Below are positions 25,481 to 34,264 of a stretch of 35,774 nucleotides of DNA, one piece after another. The notes under the pieces were generated by a model. That model was given only the letters and a program-made list of their open reading frames with translations. It was not told where the DNA came from and searched no databases. The position numbers and the translations under genes are program-made. Position 1 is the stretch's first letter; the number at the start of each line of letters is the position of its first letter. The DNA is from an uncultured Pelagibacteraceae bacterium (GTDB lineage: Bacteria; Pseudomonadota; Alphaproteobacteria; Pelagibacterales; Pelagibacteraceae). The stretch lies in NCBI GenBank assembly GCA_902590295.1, contig CACIWH010000005.1:1-35774 (forward strand), in the 5' to 3' direction.

Positions 25481-26739
25481 TAGAAATCGTAAGAAAGACT
25501 TTCAAAATTGTTATTTAAAAAAAATTTATAATTGTATTTATCAATTATATGAAACATAGGTAAATGAAATATTAATTTACCACCATTCAAAATAAATTTT
25601 TTCTCTTGAATTATTACTTCTTTACGAAAAGACCAAATTAAAACTAAAAGGTATTTTGGTTTTAATTTTCTCATTTTTTCTTTAGAGATAATTTTAATGT
25701 TCGTTCCCGGAGTATAACGATTAAACTTAAAAGGGTTAGCATCACAAATGTAATTCAAGTTTTTATTATCAATTTTACAATGATTTAATACTATATTTCC
25801 TTTAGTAGAAGCCCCATAACCTATTATGTTAAATTTATTATTTTTTAAAAATAAATTTAGTATTTTTTTAACATTGTCTATTCTTCTGTTAAAATTATTA
25901 TAACTTTCTGAATTAATTTTTTTTTCAAAATTCTTTTGTATATCTATTTTTAATTTATTTGTTTTATGCTTTGAATTTTTTTTACAACAAGTTATTTCTA
26001 TACTGCCGCCATTAATATCATTTAAATTAAAATCTAAAATTTTTAAGCCATTTTTTTTAATAACTTTTTCAAAAGTGGTTAAGGTATAATAAGTAACATG
26101 TTCGTGACAAATCTGATCATAAGTTAATTTTTTGAGAAGTGATGGAAAATAGGATAATTCAAGAATCCATTTACCATCATCGTTTAATAAATCTTTGATA
26201 TCTCTACAAAATGAATTTGGATCTTCTATGTCATAAAACATTGCAAAAGAAGTAATAAAATCAAATTTAATTTTTTTATATTTATTAATAATTTTTTTTT
26301 TACTAAAGTAATCAATTATTAAGTTAATTTTATTTGAATGGAATTTTTTAAATTTTTCAGATGATGGATCAATTCCATACAATGAAATTTTTTTTTTTTT
26401 GCTAAAAAAATTTAAAAAAGTACCGTCATTACATCCTATATCTAATATTTTAATTTTTTTATTTTTAATTTCTTTAGTAATTTTTAAATATTTTTGTTTT
26501 ATGTGATTAATCATTAATGGACTTAATGATGTTCTATAACCATAGTTCAATCCGTACATGTGATCTAGTTTTGGTAAGGTCTTAAACTGAACAAGTCCAC
26601 ATTTATTACAAATATATAAATCTAAAGAATAATTTTTTAAATTATACATTTTTTTTTTGTAAAAATGACTACTTATAGGCTGTTTTCCAATAGGTATTAT
26701 TTTTTTTAGAGTTCGTGATTTACAATTTTTACAAGACAT
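25480..26739 (-). CDS. SAM-dependent sugar C-methyltransferase
   Basis: A 419-residue three-part enzyme typical of NDP-hexose C-methyltransferases. The parts are an N-terminal zinc domain (C3, C6 and C44, C47 in CNKCGLVQF), a class I SAM domain with motif I ILDIGCNDGTFLNFF (98-112) and a CHEHVTYYTLTTFEKVIKK segment, and a C-terminal domain with GYGASTKGNIVLNHC and DANPFKFNRYTPGTNI. In characterised relatives this architecture adds a methyl group to a ring carbon next to a 4-keto group, giving branched deoxysugars. Next to rfbF/rfbG it would act on CDP-4-keto-6-deoxyglucose or a derivative (inference). It is divergent from the GT2 gene with 27 bases between. Confidence 0.8.
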   Translation of the reverse strand: MSCKNCKSRTLKKIIPIGKQPISSHFYKKKMYNLKNYSLDLYICNKCGLVQFKTLPKLDHMYGLNYGYRTSLSPLMINHIKQKYLKITKEIKNKKIKILDIGCNDGTFLNFFSKKKKISLYGIDPSSEKFKKFHSNKINLIIDYFSKKKIINKYKKIKFDFITSFAMFYDIEDPNSFCRDIKDLLNDDGKWILELSYFPSLLKKLTYDQICHEHVTYYTLTTFEKVIKKNGLKILDFNLNDINGGSIEITCCKKNSKHKTNKLKIDIQKNFEKKINSESYNNFNRRIDNVKKILNLFLKNNKFNIIGYGASTKGNIVLNHCKIDNKNLNYICDANPFKFNRYTPGTNIKIISKEKMRKLKPKYLLVLIWSFRKEVIIQEKKFILNGGKLIFHLPMFHIIDKYNYKFFLNNNFESLSYDF

Positions 26740-26766
26740 TTATAATCATTTGTAATTATTAATTTT

Positions 26767-27687
26767 ATGATATCAATAGTTATTCCATGTTTTAATGAAG
26801 AGATAATTATAGATGATTTTATTGATGAGCTTAATAAAAATATTTCAGAAATAGATGAGAATTTTGAGGTAATTTTTATAGATAACAAAAGCAATGATAA
26901 AACTGTTTATAAAATAAAAGATAAATTTAAGATATTTAAAAATTCGAAAATTATTTGTTTAACTAATTATTTTGGGAAAGAAGCAGCAATATTATCTGGT
27001 ATAGATAATTGTAAAGGAGAATCTTGTATAATTATTGATCCAGATTTAGAAGACCCGCCTGGGTTAATAAAGGAAATGATAAATGAATGGAAAAAAGGAT
27101 TTAATGTAGTCTATGCTGTTAGAAAGACTATCAAGACAACATTTTTGAAAAAAATAATGAGGTCGATATTTTATTTTTTATATAAAACTCTAGTTGATAA
27201 AAATTTTTTAATACCTCAAAATACGGGTGATTTTAGATTAATAGACAAAAAAGTTATTGAACAATTAAAAAATATGCGAGAAAGAACTAGATTTTTAAGA
27301 GGTTTGGTGTCATTTATTGGTGCTAAGCAAAAATCAATTGAATTCGATAGACCATTTAGAAAAAAAGGCAAATCAAAATCAAACTTATTTTTTTTAATTA
27401 AATACGGTTTTGACGCTTTGTTATCCTCTACCGCAGGACCAGCAAATTTAATAACAAAATTTGGTGTCTTTTCACTAAGTATGGTATTTGTTTTTTTAAC
27501 TTTTATTCTTATAAATAAATTCTTTTTTAATCCTTATGAGGGATTCTCGTTTACAATTGTCTTAATATTACTTCTTTTTTCTCTAAATACTATGATGATT
27601 GGAATTGTAGGAGAATATGTTACAAGAATTTATAATGAAGTTAAACAGCGACCAAATTATATCGTCGAAGAAATTATCGATAGCTAA
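26767..27687 (+). CDS. GT2 polyprenyl-phosphate glycosyltransferase (GtrB/DPM1-like)
   Basis: A 306-residue inverting GT-A enzyme with two C-terminal membrane helices (about 240-262 and 272-297). The N-terminus ISIVIPCFNEE is the GT2 start. The nucleotide-metal site is IIDPDLEDPPGLI (D91, D93), and TGDFRLIDKKVIEQL follows. GtrB/ArnC/DPM1-type enzymes move a sugar from a nucleotide to undecaprenyl phosphate on the inner face of the membrane. Here it would load the carrier used by the GT-C enzyme at 22884. It is the only plus-strand gene of the island. Its last 14 bases overlap the convergent rfbG gene. Confidence 0.82.
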   Translation: MISIVIPCFNEEIIIDDFIDELNKNISEIDENFEVIFIDNKSNDKTVYKIKDKFKIFKNSKIICLTNYFGKEAAILSGIDNCKGESCIIIDPDLEDPPGLIKEMINEWKKGFNVVYAVRKTIKTTFLKKIMRSIFYFLYKTLVDKNFLIPQNTGDFRLIDKKVIEQLKNMRERTRFLRGLVSFIGAKQKSIEFDRPFRKKGKSKSNLFFLIKYGFDALLSSTAGPANLITKFGVFSLSMVFVFLTFILINKFFFNPYEGFSFTIVLILLLFSLNTMMIGIVGEYVTRIYNEVKQRPNYIVEEIIDS

Positions 27688-28741
27688 AATATTCTTTAAT
27701 TTGCGAAATAGTGATGTTCTTAATATTATTTTTTAACAAATAGTTTTTATACCAAAAACTAGTAATACTTAGACTTTTTTTAAAGTTATATAAGGGAAAC
27801 CAATTTAATGATTTTTTTATCTTTTTTGAATTTAACAATAATAGTCTCGACTCAATAAATTTTTTTTTAATAATTGAGATTTTATAGTTTATTCCAATAG
27901 ATTTGCAAAAAAGTTTAGATAAATTTAATACATTAATAAATTTGCTCTCTTGAGGGCCTATATTGTAAGGTCCGCTATATTTCTTTGAATTTTTATAATG
28001 AAAAATGGGTATTAATAAATAGCCATAACATACATCAAGAACATGTTGCCATGGTCTTACATGTTTAGGATTTCGCAAAATAATTTTTTTAGATTTAAAA
28101 TTTCTAATTATATCAGGTATAATTCTATATTTACTAAAGTCGCCCCCACCTATTACATTACCAGCTCTAACGCTACTTAAACCAAAATCTATTTCTTTTT
28201 TAAGTTTAAAGAGATACATATTGATCATTTGTTCACATATAGATTTTGAAGATGAATAAACTTCAACGCCGCCAAGTGGTGAGTTTTCTGTAAAAGGTTT
28301 TGATGTTTTTTTATTAAGATAACACTTGTCACTGGTAGCTATAATTAATGATTTAACTGATTTTAAATTAAGACATGCATCAATAATATTATTTGTTCCA
28401 ATTACATTCGTTTCTAATGTCTCATAAGGTTTTTTTTGACTTTCGATTACTAAACTTTGTGCAGCTAAATGAAATATAATTTGAGGTTTGAAAGAGTTTA
28501 ATTTTTTTTTTAAAAACCTGTAGTTATTAATATCATTGAAATAAGTTTTTTTTTTAAATTCACTTTTAAATATTTTAAAAAAAAGGAAGTTGTCATCTTT
28601 TTTCAATGTTGATGAATAACCTCTTACATTAGCACCTAAAAATTTAAGGATTAAAAATAACCACATACCTTTAAAACCTGTGTTGCCAGTTATGAGAACC
28701 TTTTTATTTTTATAAAATTTTTTTAGTTTTTTTAAACCCAT
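27674..28741 (-). CDS. rfbG: CDP-glucose 4,6-dehydratase
   Basis: A 355-residue extended SDR making CDP-4-keto-6-deoxyglucose. The N-terminus KKVLITGNTGFKGMWL carries the TGxTGFKG form (18-25) typical of RfbG rather than the TGGAGFIG form of dTDP-glucose dehydratase. Catalytic residues are in ATSDKCY (about 135-141) and VYSSSK (Y162, K166). HVRPWQHVLDVCYGYL in the second half is characteristic of RfbG. It overlaps rfbF by 10 bases, so the two steps are translated together. Confidence 0.9.
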   Translation of the reverse strand: MGLKKLKKFYKNKKVLITGNTGFKGMWLFLILKFLGANVRGYSSTLKKDDNFLFFKIFKSEFKKKTYFNDINNYRFLKKKLNSFKPQIIFHLAAQSLVIESQKKPYETLETNVIGTNNIIDACLNLKSVKSLIIATSDKCYLNKKTSKPFTENSPLGGVEVYSSSKSICEQMINMYLFKLKKEIDFGLSSVRAGNVIGGGDFSKYRIIPDIIRNFKSKKIILRNPKHVRPWQHVLDVCYGYLLIPIFHYKNSKKYSGPYNIGPQESKFINVLNLSKLFCKSIGINYKISIIKKKFIESRLLLLNSKKIKKSLNWFPLYNFKKSLSITSFWYKNYLLKNNIKNITISQIKEYFSYR

Positions 28742-29496
28742 GGTAATTTTTTGTTTTTAAAATTTTGTAAAAATTTTCTATCTCTTATCGTATCCATGCA
28801 TTTCCAAAAACCAGTATGTTTATAGGCTGCTAAATGTTTTTTTTTTGCAATTTTTTCCATTGGAGAAGCTTCCCATCTAGTATTATCATTTTTTATATAT
28901 TTAAAAATTTTATTACTTAAAACAAAAAAACCACCATTGATAAAAATTTCTTTTATATCTGGTTTTTCTACAAATTGTTTAACAACATTTTTATTCTTGA
29001 AATAAACAACTCCAAATCTTTCTTGTGGAATTTGAATTTTAACAGCTGTAACAGTAGCAATCTTTTTATTTTTCAAATGAAATTTAGATAATTGATTTAT
29101 ATTTACATTGGATAGCCCGTCACCATATGTCATATGAAAAAATTTATCATTTTTAACATATTTTTTTATTCTTTTAACCCTCCCTCCAGTTAAAGTCTTT
29201 TTACCTGTATCTACAATTCTTATTGATATGTTTTTGTTTTTTATAAGGGTTAATCTTTTCTTATTTATTAAAATATTTTTTTTATATTTTTTCTTAAAAT
29301 ATGTTTTTATTACATTACCCTTATATCCAGAACATATAATAAAATTAGAAAAACCATGTTTTAAATATATTTGCATGATGTGTTCAATTATAGGTTTTCC
29401 ACAAACATCAACCATCGGTTTTGGTTTAAGTTTAGTAAGTGTTCCGAGTCTAGTGCCGTAACCACCAGCTAATATTACTACTTTATTATTTAACAT
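28732..29496 (-). CDS. rfbF: Glucose-1-phosphate cytidylyltransferase
   Basis: A 254-residue nucleotidyltransferase that activates glucose 1-phosphate with CTP to CDP-glucose, the first committed step. The N-terminal VVILAGGYGTRLGTLTKLKP (6-25) followed by KPMVDVCGKPIIEHIM is the sugar-nucleotidyltransferase signature in its RfbF form. TYGDGLSNV (about 123-131) holds the metal aspartate. VTAVKIQIPQERFGVV, EKPD and INGGFFVLSNKIF follow, and WKCMDTIRDR near the end is an RfbF hallmark. It is the first gene of the minus-strand pair and lies 70 bases from tRNA-Ser. Confidence 0.92.
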   Translation of the reverse strand: MLNNKVVILAGGYGTRLGTLTKLKPKPMVDVCGKPIIEHIMQIYLKHGFSNFIICSGYKGNVIKTYFKKKYKKNILINKKRLTLIKNKNISIRIVDTGKKTLTGGRVKRIKKYVKNDKFFHMTYGDGLSNVNINQLSKFHLKNKKIATVTAVKIQIPQERFGVVYFKNKNVVKQFVEKPDIKEIFINGGFFVLSNKIFKYIKNDNTRWEASPMEKIAKKKHLAAYKHTGFWKCMDTIRDRKFLQNFKNKKLPWV

Positions 29497-29566
29497 TCTC
29501 TCTATTAAAATACCTAAAAAAACATAATTTTTTAAAATATATTTATAATTTTATTCTCATCGAAAA

Positions 29567-29661
29567 TGGCGGAAGGAGAGGGATTCGAACCCTCGGTACA
29601 CCTTTTCAAGCGTACGGCGGTTTAGCAAACCGCTGGTTTAAACCAGCTCACCCATCCTTCC
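29567..29661 (-). tRNA. tRNA-Ser, anticodon GCU
   Basis: Read on the minus strand, the 7-bp acceptor stem GGAAGGA pairs with TCCTTCC, followed by discriminator G and an encoded CCA. The anticodon stem GCGGT/ACCGC encloses the loop TTGCTAA, giving anticodon GCT (GCU in RNA), which reads AGC/AGU serine codons. A long variable arm (paired GTAC...GTAC) is the class II feature expected of serine tRNA. The T arm is GAGGG-TTCGAAT-CCCTC. The gene separates the sugar island from the sarcosine oxidase operon and is transcribed away from the latter. Confidence 0.95.
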
Positions 29662-29678
29662 GTATTTAACTGTGTAAC

Positions 29679-29748
29679 TTGAAATCATTGAATATTCAAT
29701 ATTTATGAAGTAATTTTGATCAAAATGAAAAATAAATATTCAATATTT
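29679..29748 (+). promoter_or_regulatory. Repeated palindromic element and weak promoter before soxB
   Basis: A perfect 14-base palindrome, ATTGAATATTCAAT, lies at 29687-29700. The 14-base word AATATTCAATATTT occurs at 29691-29704 and again at 29735-29748, the second copy overlapping soxB codons 4-8. A TTGAAA box (29679-29684) followed 17 bases later by TTTATG (29702-29707) could be a weak promoter, with the palindrome between the boxes as a repressor would need. The background is about three-quarters AT, so chance remains possible. Confidence 0.3.
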
Positions 29749-30978
29749 TCACTAATTAAAAATGCTTTTAGTGGACATGAAAATTGGCAAAGAGCCTGGA
29801 GAGATCCTGCTCCAAAAAAAGAGTACGATGCAATAATAATTGGTGGTGGAGGTCATGGACTTGCAACTGCTTACTATTTAGCTAAGAAACACAAAATGAC
29901 TAATATTGCAGTTGTCGAAAAAGGTTGGATTGGTGGCGGTAATACCGGAAGAAATACAACTATAATAAGATCTAATTATTTATGGGATGCTAGTGCTGGA
30001 CTTTATGATCATGCGCTTAAAATTTGGGAGGGATTATCTCAAGAATTGAATTACAATGTTATGTTTAGTCAAAGAGGTGTTATGAATCTTGCACATAATC
30101 TTCAAGATGTCAGAGACTTAAAAAGAAGAACTCATGCAAATAGATTAAATGGTATCGATGCTGTTTGGTTAAATACTGAACAAGTTAAAAAATTTTGTCC
30201 AATTATTAATACATCTCCGAACATTAGATATCCTGTGCTAGGAGGAACTTTACAAAAAAGAGCTGGCACAGCAAGACATGATGCTGTTGCATGGGGTTAT
30301 GCTCGTGGAGCAGATGAAATGGGAGTTGATATTATACAAAATTGTGAAGTTAAAGGCATAAAAAGAAATGGTGATACAGTTGAGGGCGTAGAGACAACAA
30401 AAGGTTTTATAAAAACAAATAAAATTGGTGTTGTTGCTGCAGGACATTCTAGTGTTATAGCAAATATGGCGGGTATAAGACTGCCGTTAGAAAGCAAACC
30501 TCTTCAAGCATTAGTTTCTGAACCAGTTAAACCAATAATTGATACAGTTGTAATGTCAAATGCTGTACATGCTTATGTAAGTCAATCAGACAAAGGTGAA
30601 CTTGTAATTGGAGCGGGTACGGACTCTTATGTTTCATATACTCAAAAAGGTAGCCATAATATTGTTGAAGAAACTTTAAGAGCAATATTAGAATTATACC
30701 CGATATTTAGTAGAATGAAAATGTTAAGACAATGGGGAGGTATTGTAGACATTTGCCCAGATGCAAGTCCAATAATTAGCAAAACTCAAGTTAAGGGTTT
30801 ATATTTTAATTGTGGTTGGGGTACTGGTGGTTTTAAAGCAACACCAGGTTCTGGAGATTTATTCGCACACACTATAGCTAATGATGAACCGCATAAATTA
30901 AATGCTGCATTTAACTTAAATAGATTTGTTAGCGGTGATCTAGTAGATGAACATGGTGCAGCAGCAGTAGCACACTAA
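29725..30978 (+). CDS. soxB: Sarcosine oxidase beta subunit
   Basis: A 417-residue FAD/FMN flavoprotein, the catalytic subunit of heterotetrameric sarcosine oxidase. The start is the ATG at 29725; the frame also opens at a TTG at 29716. The dinucleotide loop is [18 protein letters not shown] (about 36-53). [17 protein letters not shown] contains the histidine (about 185) at the position where FMN is covalently bound in characterised SoxB proteins. [15 protein letters not shown] and the C-terminal [16 protein letters not shown] are family-typical. The stop overlaps the soxD ATG by one base. Reaction: sarcosine + O2 + THF gives glycine, H2O2 and methylene-THF. Confidence 0.95.
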   Translation: MKNKYSIFSLIKNAFSGHENWQRAWRDPAPKKEYDAIIIGGGGHGLATAYYLAKKHKMTNIAVVEKGWIGGGNTGRNTTIIRSNYLWDASAGLYDHALKIWEGLSQELNYNVMFSQRGVMNLAHNLQDVRDLKRRTHANRLNGIDAVWLNTEQVKKFCPIINTSPNIRYPVLGGTLQKRAGTARHDAVAWGYARGADEMGVDIIQNCEVKGIKRNGDTVEGVETTKGFIKTNKIGVVAAGHSSVIANMAGIRLPLESKPLQALVSEPVKPIIDTVVMSNAVHAYVSQSDKGELVIGAGTDSYVSYTQKGSHNIVEETLRAILELYPIFSRMKMLRQWGGIVDICPDASPIISKTQVKGLYFNCGWGTGGFKATPGSGDLFAHTIANDEPHKLNAAFNLNRFVSGDLVDEHGAAAVAH

Positions 30979-31253
30979 TGTTTATAATTAATTGTCCATA
31001 TTGTGGTGAAAGAGATCAAACAGAATTTTCATGTGGTGGTGAAGCTCACATTGAAAGACCAAAACAACCTACAGAATTAAGCGACGATCAATGGGCTGAA
31101 TATCTTTTTATGAGAAAAAACATAAAAGGTATTCAATTTGAAAGATGGAACCATGTTCATGGATGCAGAAAATGGTTCAATGTGGTTAGAGATACTTCAA
31201 ATGATAAGATACATGCAGTTTATAAAATGGGAGAAAGACCACCCGTAAAATAA
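30978..31253 (+). CDS. soxD: Sarcosine oxidase delta subunit
   Basis: A 91-residue zinc-binding subunit of the heterotetramer. It has INCPYCGERDQTEFSCGGEA with a CxxC knuckle (C5, C8), then a conserved histidine-containing region AHIERP, and WNHVHGCRKWFNVVRDT supplying further His/Cys ligands near residues 57-65. Size and sequence are typical of SoxD. It sits tightly between soxB (1-base overlap) and soxA (2-base gap). Confidence 0.95.
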   Translation: MFIINCPYCGERDQTEFSCGGEAHIERPKQPTELSDDQWAEYLFMRKNIKGIQFERWNHVHGCRKWFNVVRDTSNDKIHAVYKMGERPPVK

Positions 31254-31255
31254 TT

Positions 31256-34200
31256 ATGAGTAACAACTTAAGAATTAATAAAAAAAATTTTATAGATCAA
31301 ACTGTTAGAATTTCCTTCAAGTTTAATGGTAAAAAGCTTTTTGGTTACAAAGGTGATACATTGGCCTCTGCTTTATTGGCAAATAATATTCATTTAGTGG
31401 GAAGAAGTTTTAAATATCATAGACCCAGAGGAATAATGACCTGTGGTTCAGAAGAGCCTAATGCAATCGTTCAGGTTGGGAAAGATCCTGCATTAACTGA
31501 TCCAAACGTAAGAGCTACTGAAATTGAATTATATGAGGGTTTAGAAGCTTTTAGCCAAAACTGTTGGCCAAGTGTAAATTTCGATATTGGAGGTATAAAT
31601 AATTTTCTATCCCCTCTTCTACCTGCAGGATTTTATTATAAAACTTTTATGTGGCCCGCAAGTTTTTGGGAAAAATATGAATTTTTTATTAGACATTCTG
31701 CTGGATTAGGCAAATCTCCAACTAAACCAGATCAAGATTTGTATGATCATCAATATATACATTGTGATGTTTTAGTAATTGGCGGTGGTATCTCTGGCAT
31801 ATTATCAGCTAAATTATCAGCAGAAAAAGGTCTTAATACAATACTGATAGATGACAAAAGTTATCTTGGAGGATCAACAATATATCAAGATGATGATATT
31901 TTTAAAATAAATAATGAAACCTCAAATGTATGGTTAAAAAATCAAATAGAGAAACTAAAAAAAATACCAAACTTGACAATTAAAAACAGAACTAGTGTTG
32001 CTGCTTTTCATGGTTATAATTATCTTTTAGCAAGAGAAAATTTAACTGATCATTTAGGTGCTCAAGAAAGAAAAGGAAAAATTAGACAAAGATTGTTAAA
32101 AATAAGAGCTAGAAAAGTTGTGATAGCAACTGGAGCTATTGAACGACCTTTAATTTTTAGTAACAATGATAGACCAGGGATAATTTTATCATCATCTATA
32201 AAAAAATATATTGATTACTATGGCGTAAAAACTGGAGAAAATATTTCATTGTTCACTAACAATGATAGTGCTTATGAAACAGCAATTTCATTAAATAAAA
32301 GTGGAGTTAAAGTAAAAGTAATTATAGATATTAGAGAAAATCCTAGCTCAATACTTTCAGAAAAAATAGAAAAAACAGGAATAAAAATATTAAGAGGACA
32401 TACAATAACTAATACTGATGGGTACAAAAGAATTAAATCTATCGATGTTATGAAGTTATCAAAAGATGGCGAAAACGTTGTTGGTAACAAAACTACTTAT
32501 AAATGTGATTGTTTAGGAATTTCTGGTGGATGGACGCCAATGGTACATTTGTTTACTCAATCAGGTGGTAAATTAAAGTTTAGGAATAATGACAATGTTT
32601 TTATTCCAGATGAAAATAAAACCCCATCAGAACAAATCAGTGTTGGATCATCAAATGGAGAATTTGAATTAGATGATGTTATAAATAATACTGTCAAAAA
32701 TATTAAAATTTTTCTTGGCTTAGATAAAAATGATTATGAAAATTTAGATATTAAATGTTCAAAAGAAAAACAAAAAAGAAATATATGGTTGTTGCCTTCG
32801 AATAAGCCTATATCCAAATCAAAGCCATTCTTAGATTTTCAAAATGACTCGACTGCTAAAGATATAAAACTAGCTCTGAGAGAAGGCTTTAAATCAATAG
32901 AACATGTAAAAAGATATACTACAACAGGAATGGGAACTGATCAGGGTAAACTATCAAATATGCATGCACTGGGTATAATCGCTGATACGACTGGTACAAA
33001 TATGGGAGAACTAGGCACAACTACCTTTAGGCCTCCTTATACACCTTTAACATTTGGAGCAATAGTAGGAAGAAACGTTGGCGAGTTTTTTGATCATAAA
33101 AGAAGAACAGCTATTCATGATTGGCATGTGGAAAATAAAGCAGAATTTGAAAATGTTGGACAGTGGAAAAGACCTTGGTATTTTCCTAAGAATGGAGAAA
33201 CTATGTACAAGGCTGTTCAAAGAGAGAGTAAGGCTGCAAGAGAAAGTGCAGGAATACTTGATGCCTCTACTTTAGGAAAAATTGATATACAAGGTGAGGA
33301 TGCATCTGAATTTTTAAATAGAGTTTATACCAATACATGGTCAAAACTTGGTATTGGTAAATGTAGATATGGTTTAATGCTAAATGAAGATGGTATGGTT
33401 TATGATGATGGTGTTACTACAAGACTTGGCGAAAATCATTATATAATGACGACCACAACTGGTGGTGCGGCCAATGTTTTATCAAAACTTGAAGATTATT
33501 TACAAACAGAATGGCCAGAATTAAATGTATATTTAACTACTGTTACAGATCAATATTCAACAATGAGCATTTGTGGACCAAATTCTAAAAAGATTATTAA
33601 AAAAATAATACCAAGTTTAGATCTATCAGATGAAAGTTTTCCGCACATGTCTTTTAAAAATTCAAAAATAGATAATGTTAATTGTCGTATTATGAGAATA
33701 AGTTTTACTGGGGAGCAAAGTTACGAAATTAATGTTCAATCTAATTACGCTAAAGATGTTTGGGAAAGATGTATAGAGGCAGGTAAAGAATTTAATATTA
33801 CACCATATGGAACTGAAACTATGCATTTACTGAGAGCTGAAAAAGGTTTCATAATTACTGGTCAAGATACTGATGGAACATTAACTCCTTCAGATCTTCA
33901 AATGGACTGGATTATCGGGAAAAAGAAATATGATTTTATAGGTAAAAGATCATTATACAGAAGTGATACGATAAGAGAAGATAGAAAACAATTGGTTGGT
34001 TTATTAACAGATGATCCAAAGGAAGTTTTAGAAGAAGGAGCACAACTAATTGACAGCTTAGAAAAACCAATTGATATGTTAGGTCATGTTACCTCTAGTT
34101 ATTATAGTCCAAATCTTAATAAATCTATTGCTTTAGCTGTAGTAAGGAGTGGAAAAAAACTAAAAGGTAAAAAATTAATAGTTCCTATGGAAAATAAAAA

Positions 34201-34264
34201 TATCAATGTAACTATTACAGACACTGTTTTTTATGATAAGGAAAATAAAAGATTAAATGCTTAA
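31256..34264 (+). CDS. soxA: Sarcosine oxidase alpha subunit
   Basis: A 1002-residue large subunit. Domains in order: an N-terminal ferredoxin-like Fer2_4 region (about 15-100: FKYHRPRGIMTCGSEEPNA), a pyridine-nucleotide-disulphide-type Rossmann region that binds NAD+ (CDVLVIGGGISGILSAKLSA, about 170-189), and a C-terminal aminomethyltransferase-like (GCV_T) domain from about 640 that binds THF (FLNRVYTNTWSKLGIGKCRY; ISFTGEQSYEINV). The GCV_T domain takes the methylene group released by SoxB through a channel in characterised enzymes. Length is normal. It overlaps soxG by 8 bases. Confidence 0.95.
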   Translation: MSNNLRINKKNFIDQTVRISFKFNGKKLFGYKGDTLASALLANNIHLVGRSFKYHRPRGIMTCGSEEPNAIVQVGKDPALTDPNVRATEIELYEGLEAFSQNCWPSVNFDIGGINNFLSPLLPAGFYYKTFMWPASFWEKYEFFIRHSAGLGKSPTKPDQDLYDHQYIHCDVLVIGGGISGILSAKLSAEKGLNTILIDDKSYLGGSTIYQDDDIFKINNETSNVWLKNQIEKLKKIPNLTIKNRTSVAAFHGYNYLLARENLTDHLGAQERKGKIRQRLLKIRARKVVIATGAIERPLIFSNNDRPGIILSSSIKKYIDYYGVKTGENISLFTNNDSAYETAISLNKSGVKVKVIIDIRENPSSILSEKIEKTGIKILRGHTITNTDGYKRIKSIDVMKLSKDGENVVGNKTTYKCDCLGISGGWTPMVHLFTQSGGKLKFRNNDNVFIPDENKTPSEQISVGSSNGEFELDDVINNTVKNIKIFLGLDKNDYENLDIKCSKEKQKRNIWLLPSNKPISKSKPFLDFQNDSTAKDIKLALREGFKSIEHVKRYTTTGMGTDQGKLSNMHALGIIADTTGTNMGELGTTTFRPPYTPLTFGAIVGRNVGEFFDHKRRTAIHDWHVENKAEFENVGQWKRPWYFPKNGETMYKAVQRESKAARESAGILDASTLGKIDIQGEDASEFLNRVYTNTWSKLGIGKCRYGLMLNEDGMVYDDGVTTRLGENHYIMTTTTGGAANVLSKLEDYLQTEWPELNVYLTTVTDQYSTMSICGPNSKKIIKKIIPSLDLSDESFPHMSFKNSKIDNVNCRIMRISFTGEQSYEINVQSNYAKDVWERCIEAGKEFNITPYGTETMHLLRAEKGFIITGQDTDGTLTPSDLQMDWIIGKKKYDFIGKRSLYRSDTIREDRKQLVGLLTDDPKEVLEEGAQLIDSLEKPIDMLGHVTSSYYSPNLNKSIALAVVRSGKKLKGKKLIVPMENKNINVTITDTVFYDKENKRLNA

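Noticed and set aside
22884..29661. Mobile element or prophage origin of the sugar island
   Set aside because: No transposase, integrase, inverted terminal repeats or duplicated tRNA end was seen, so only a variable region is claimed.
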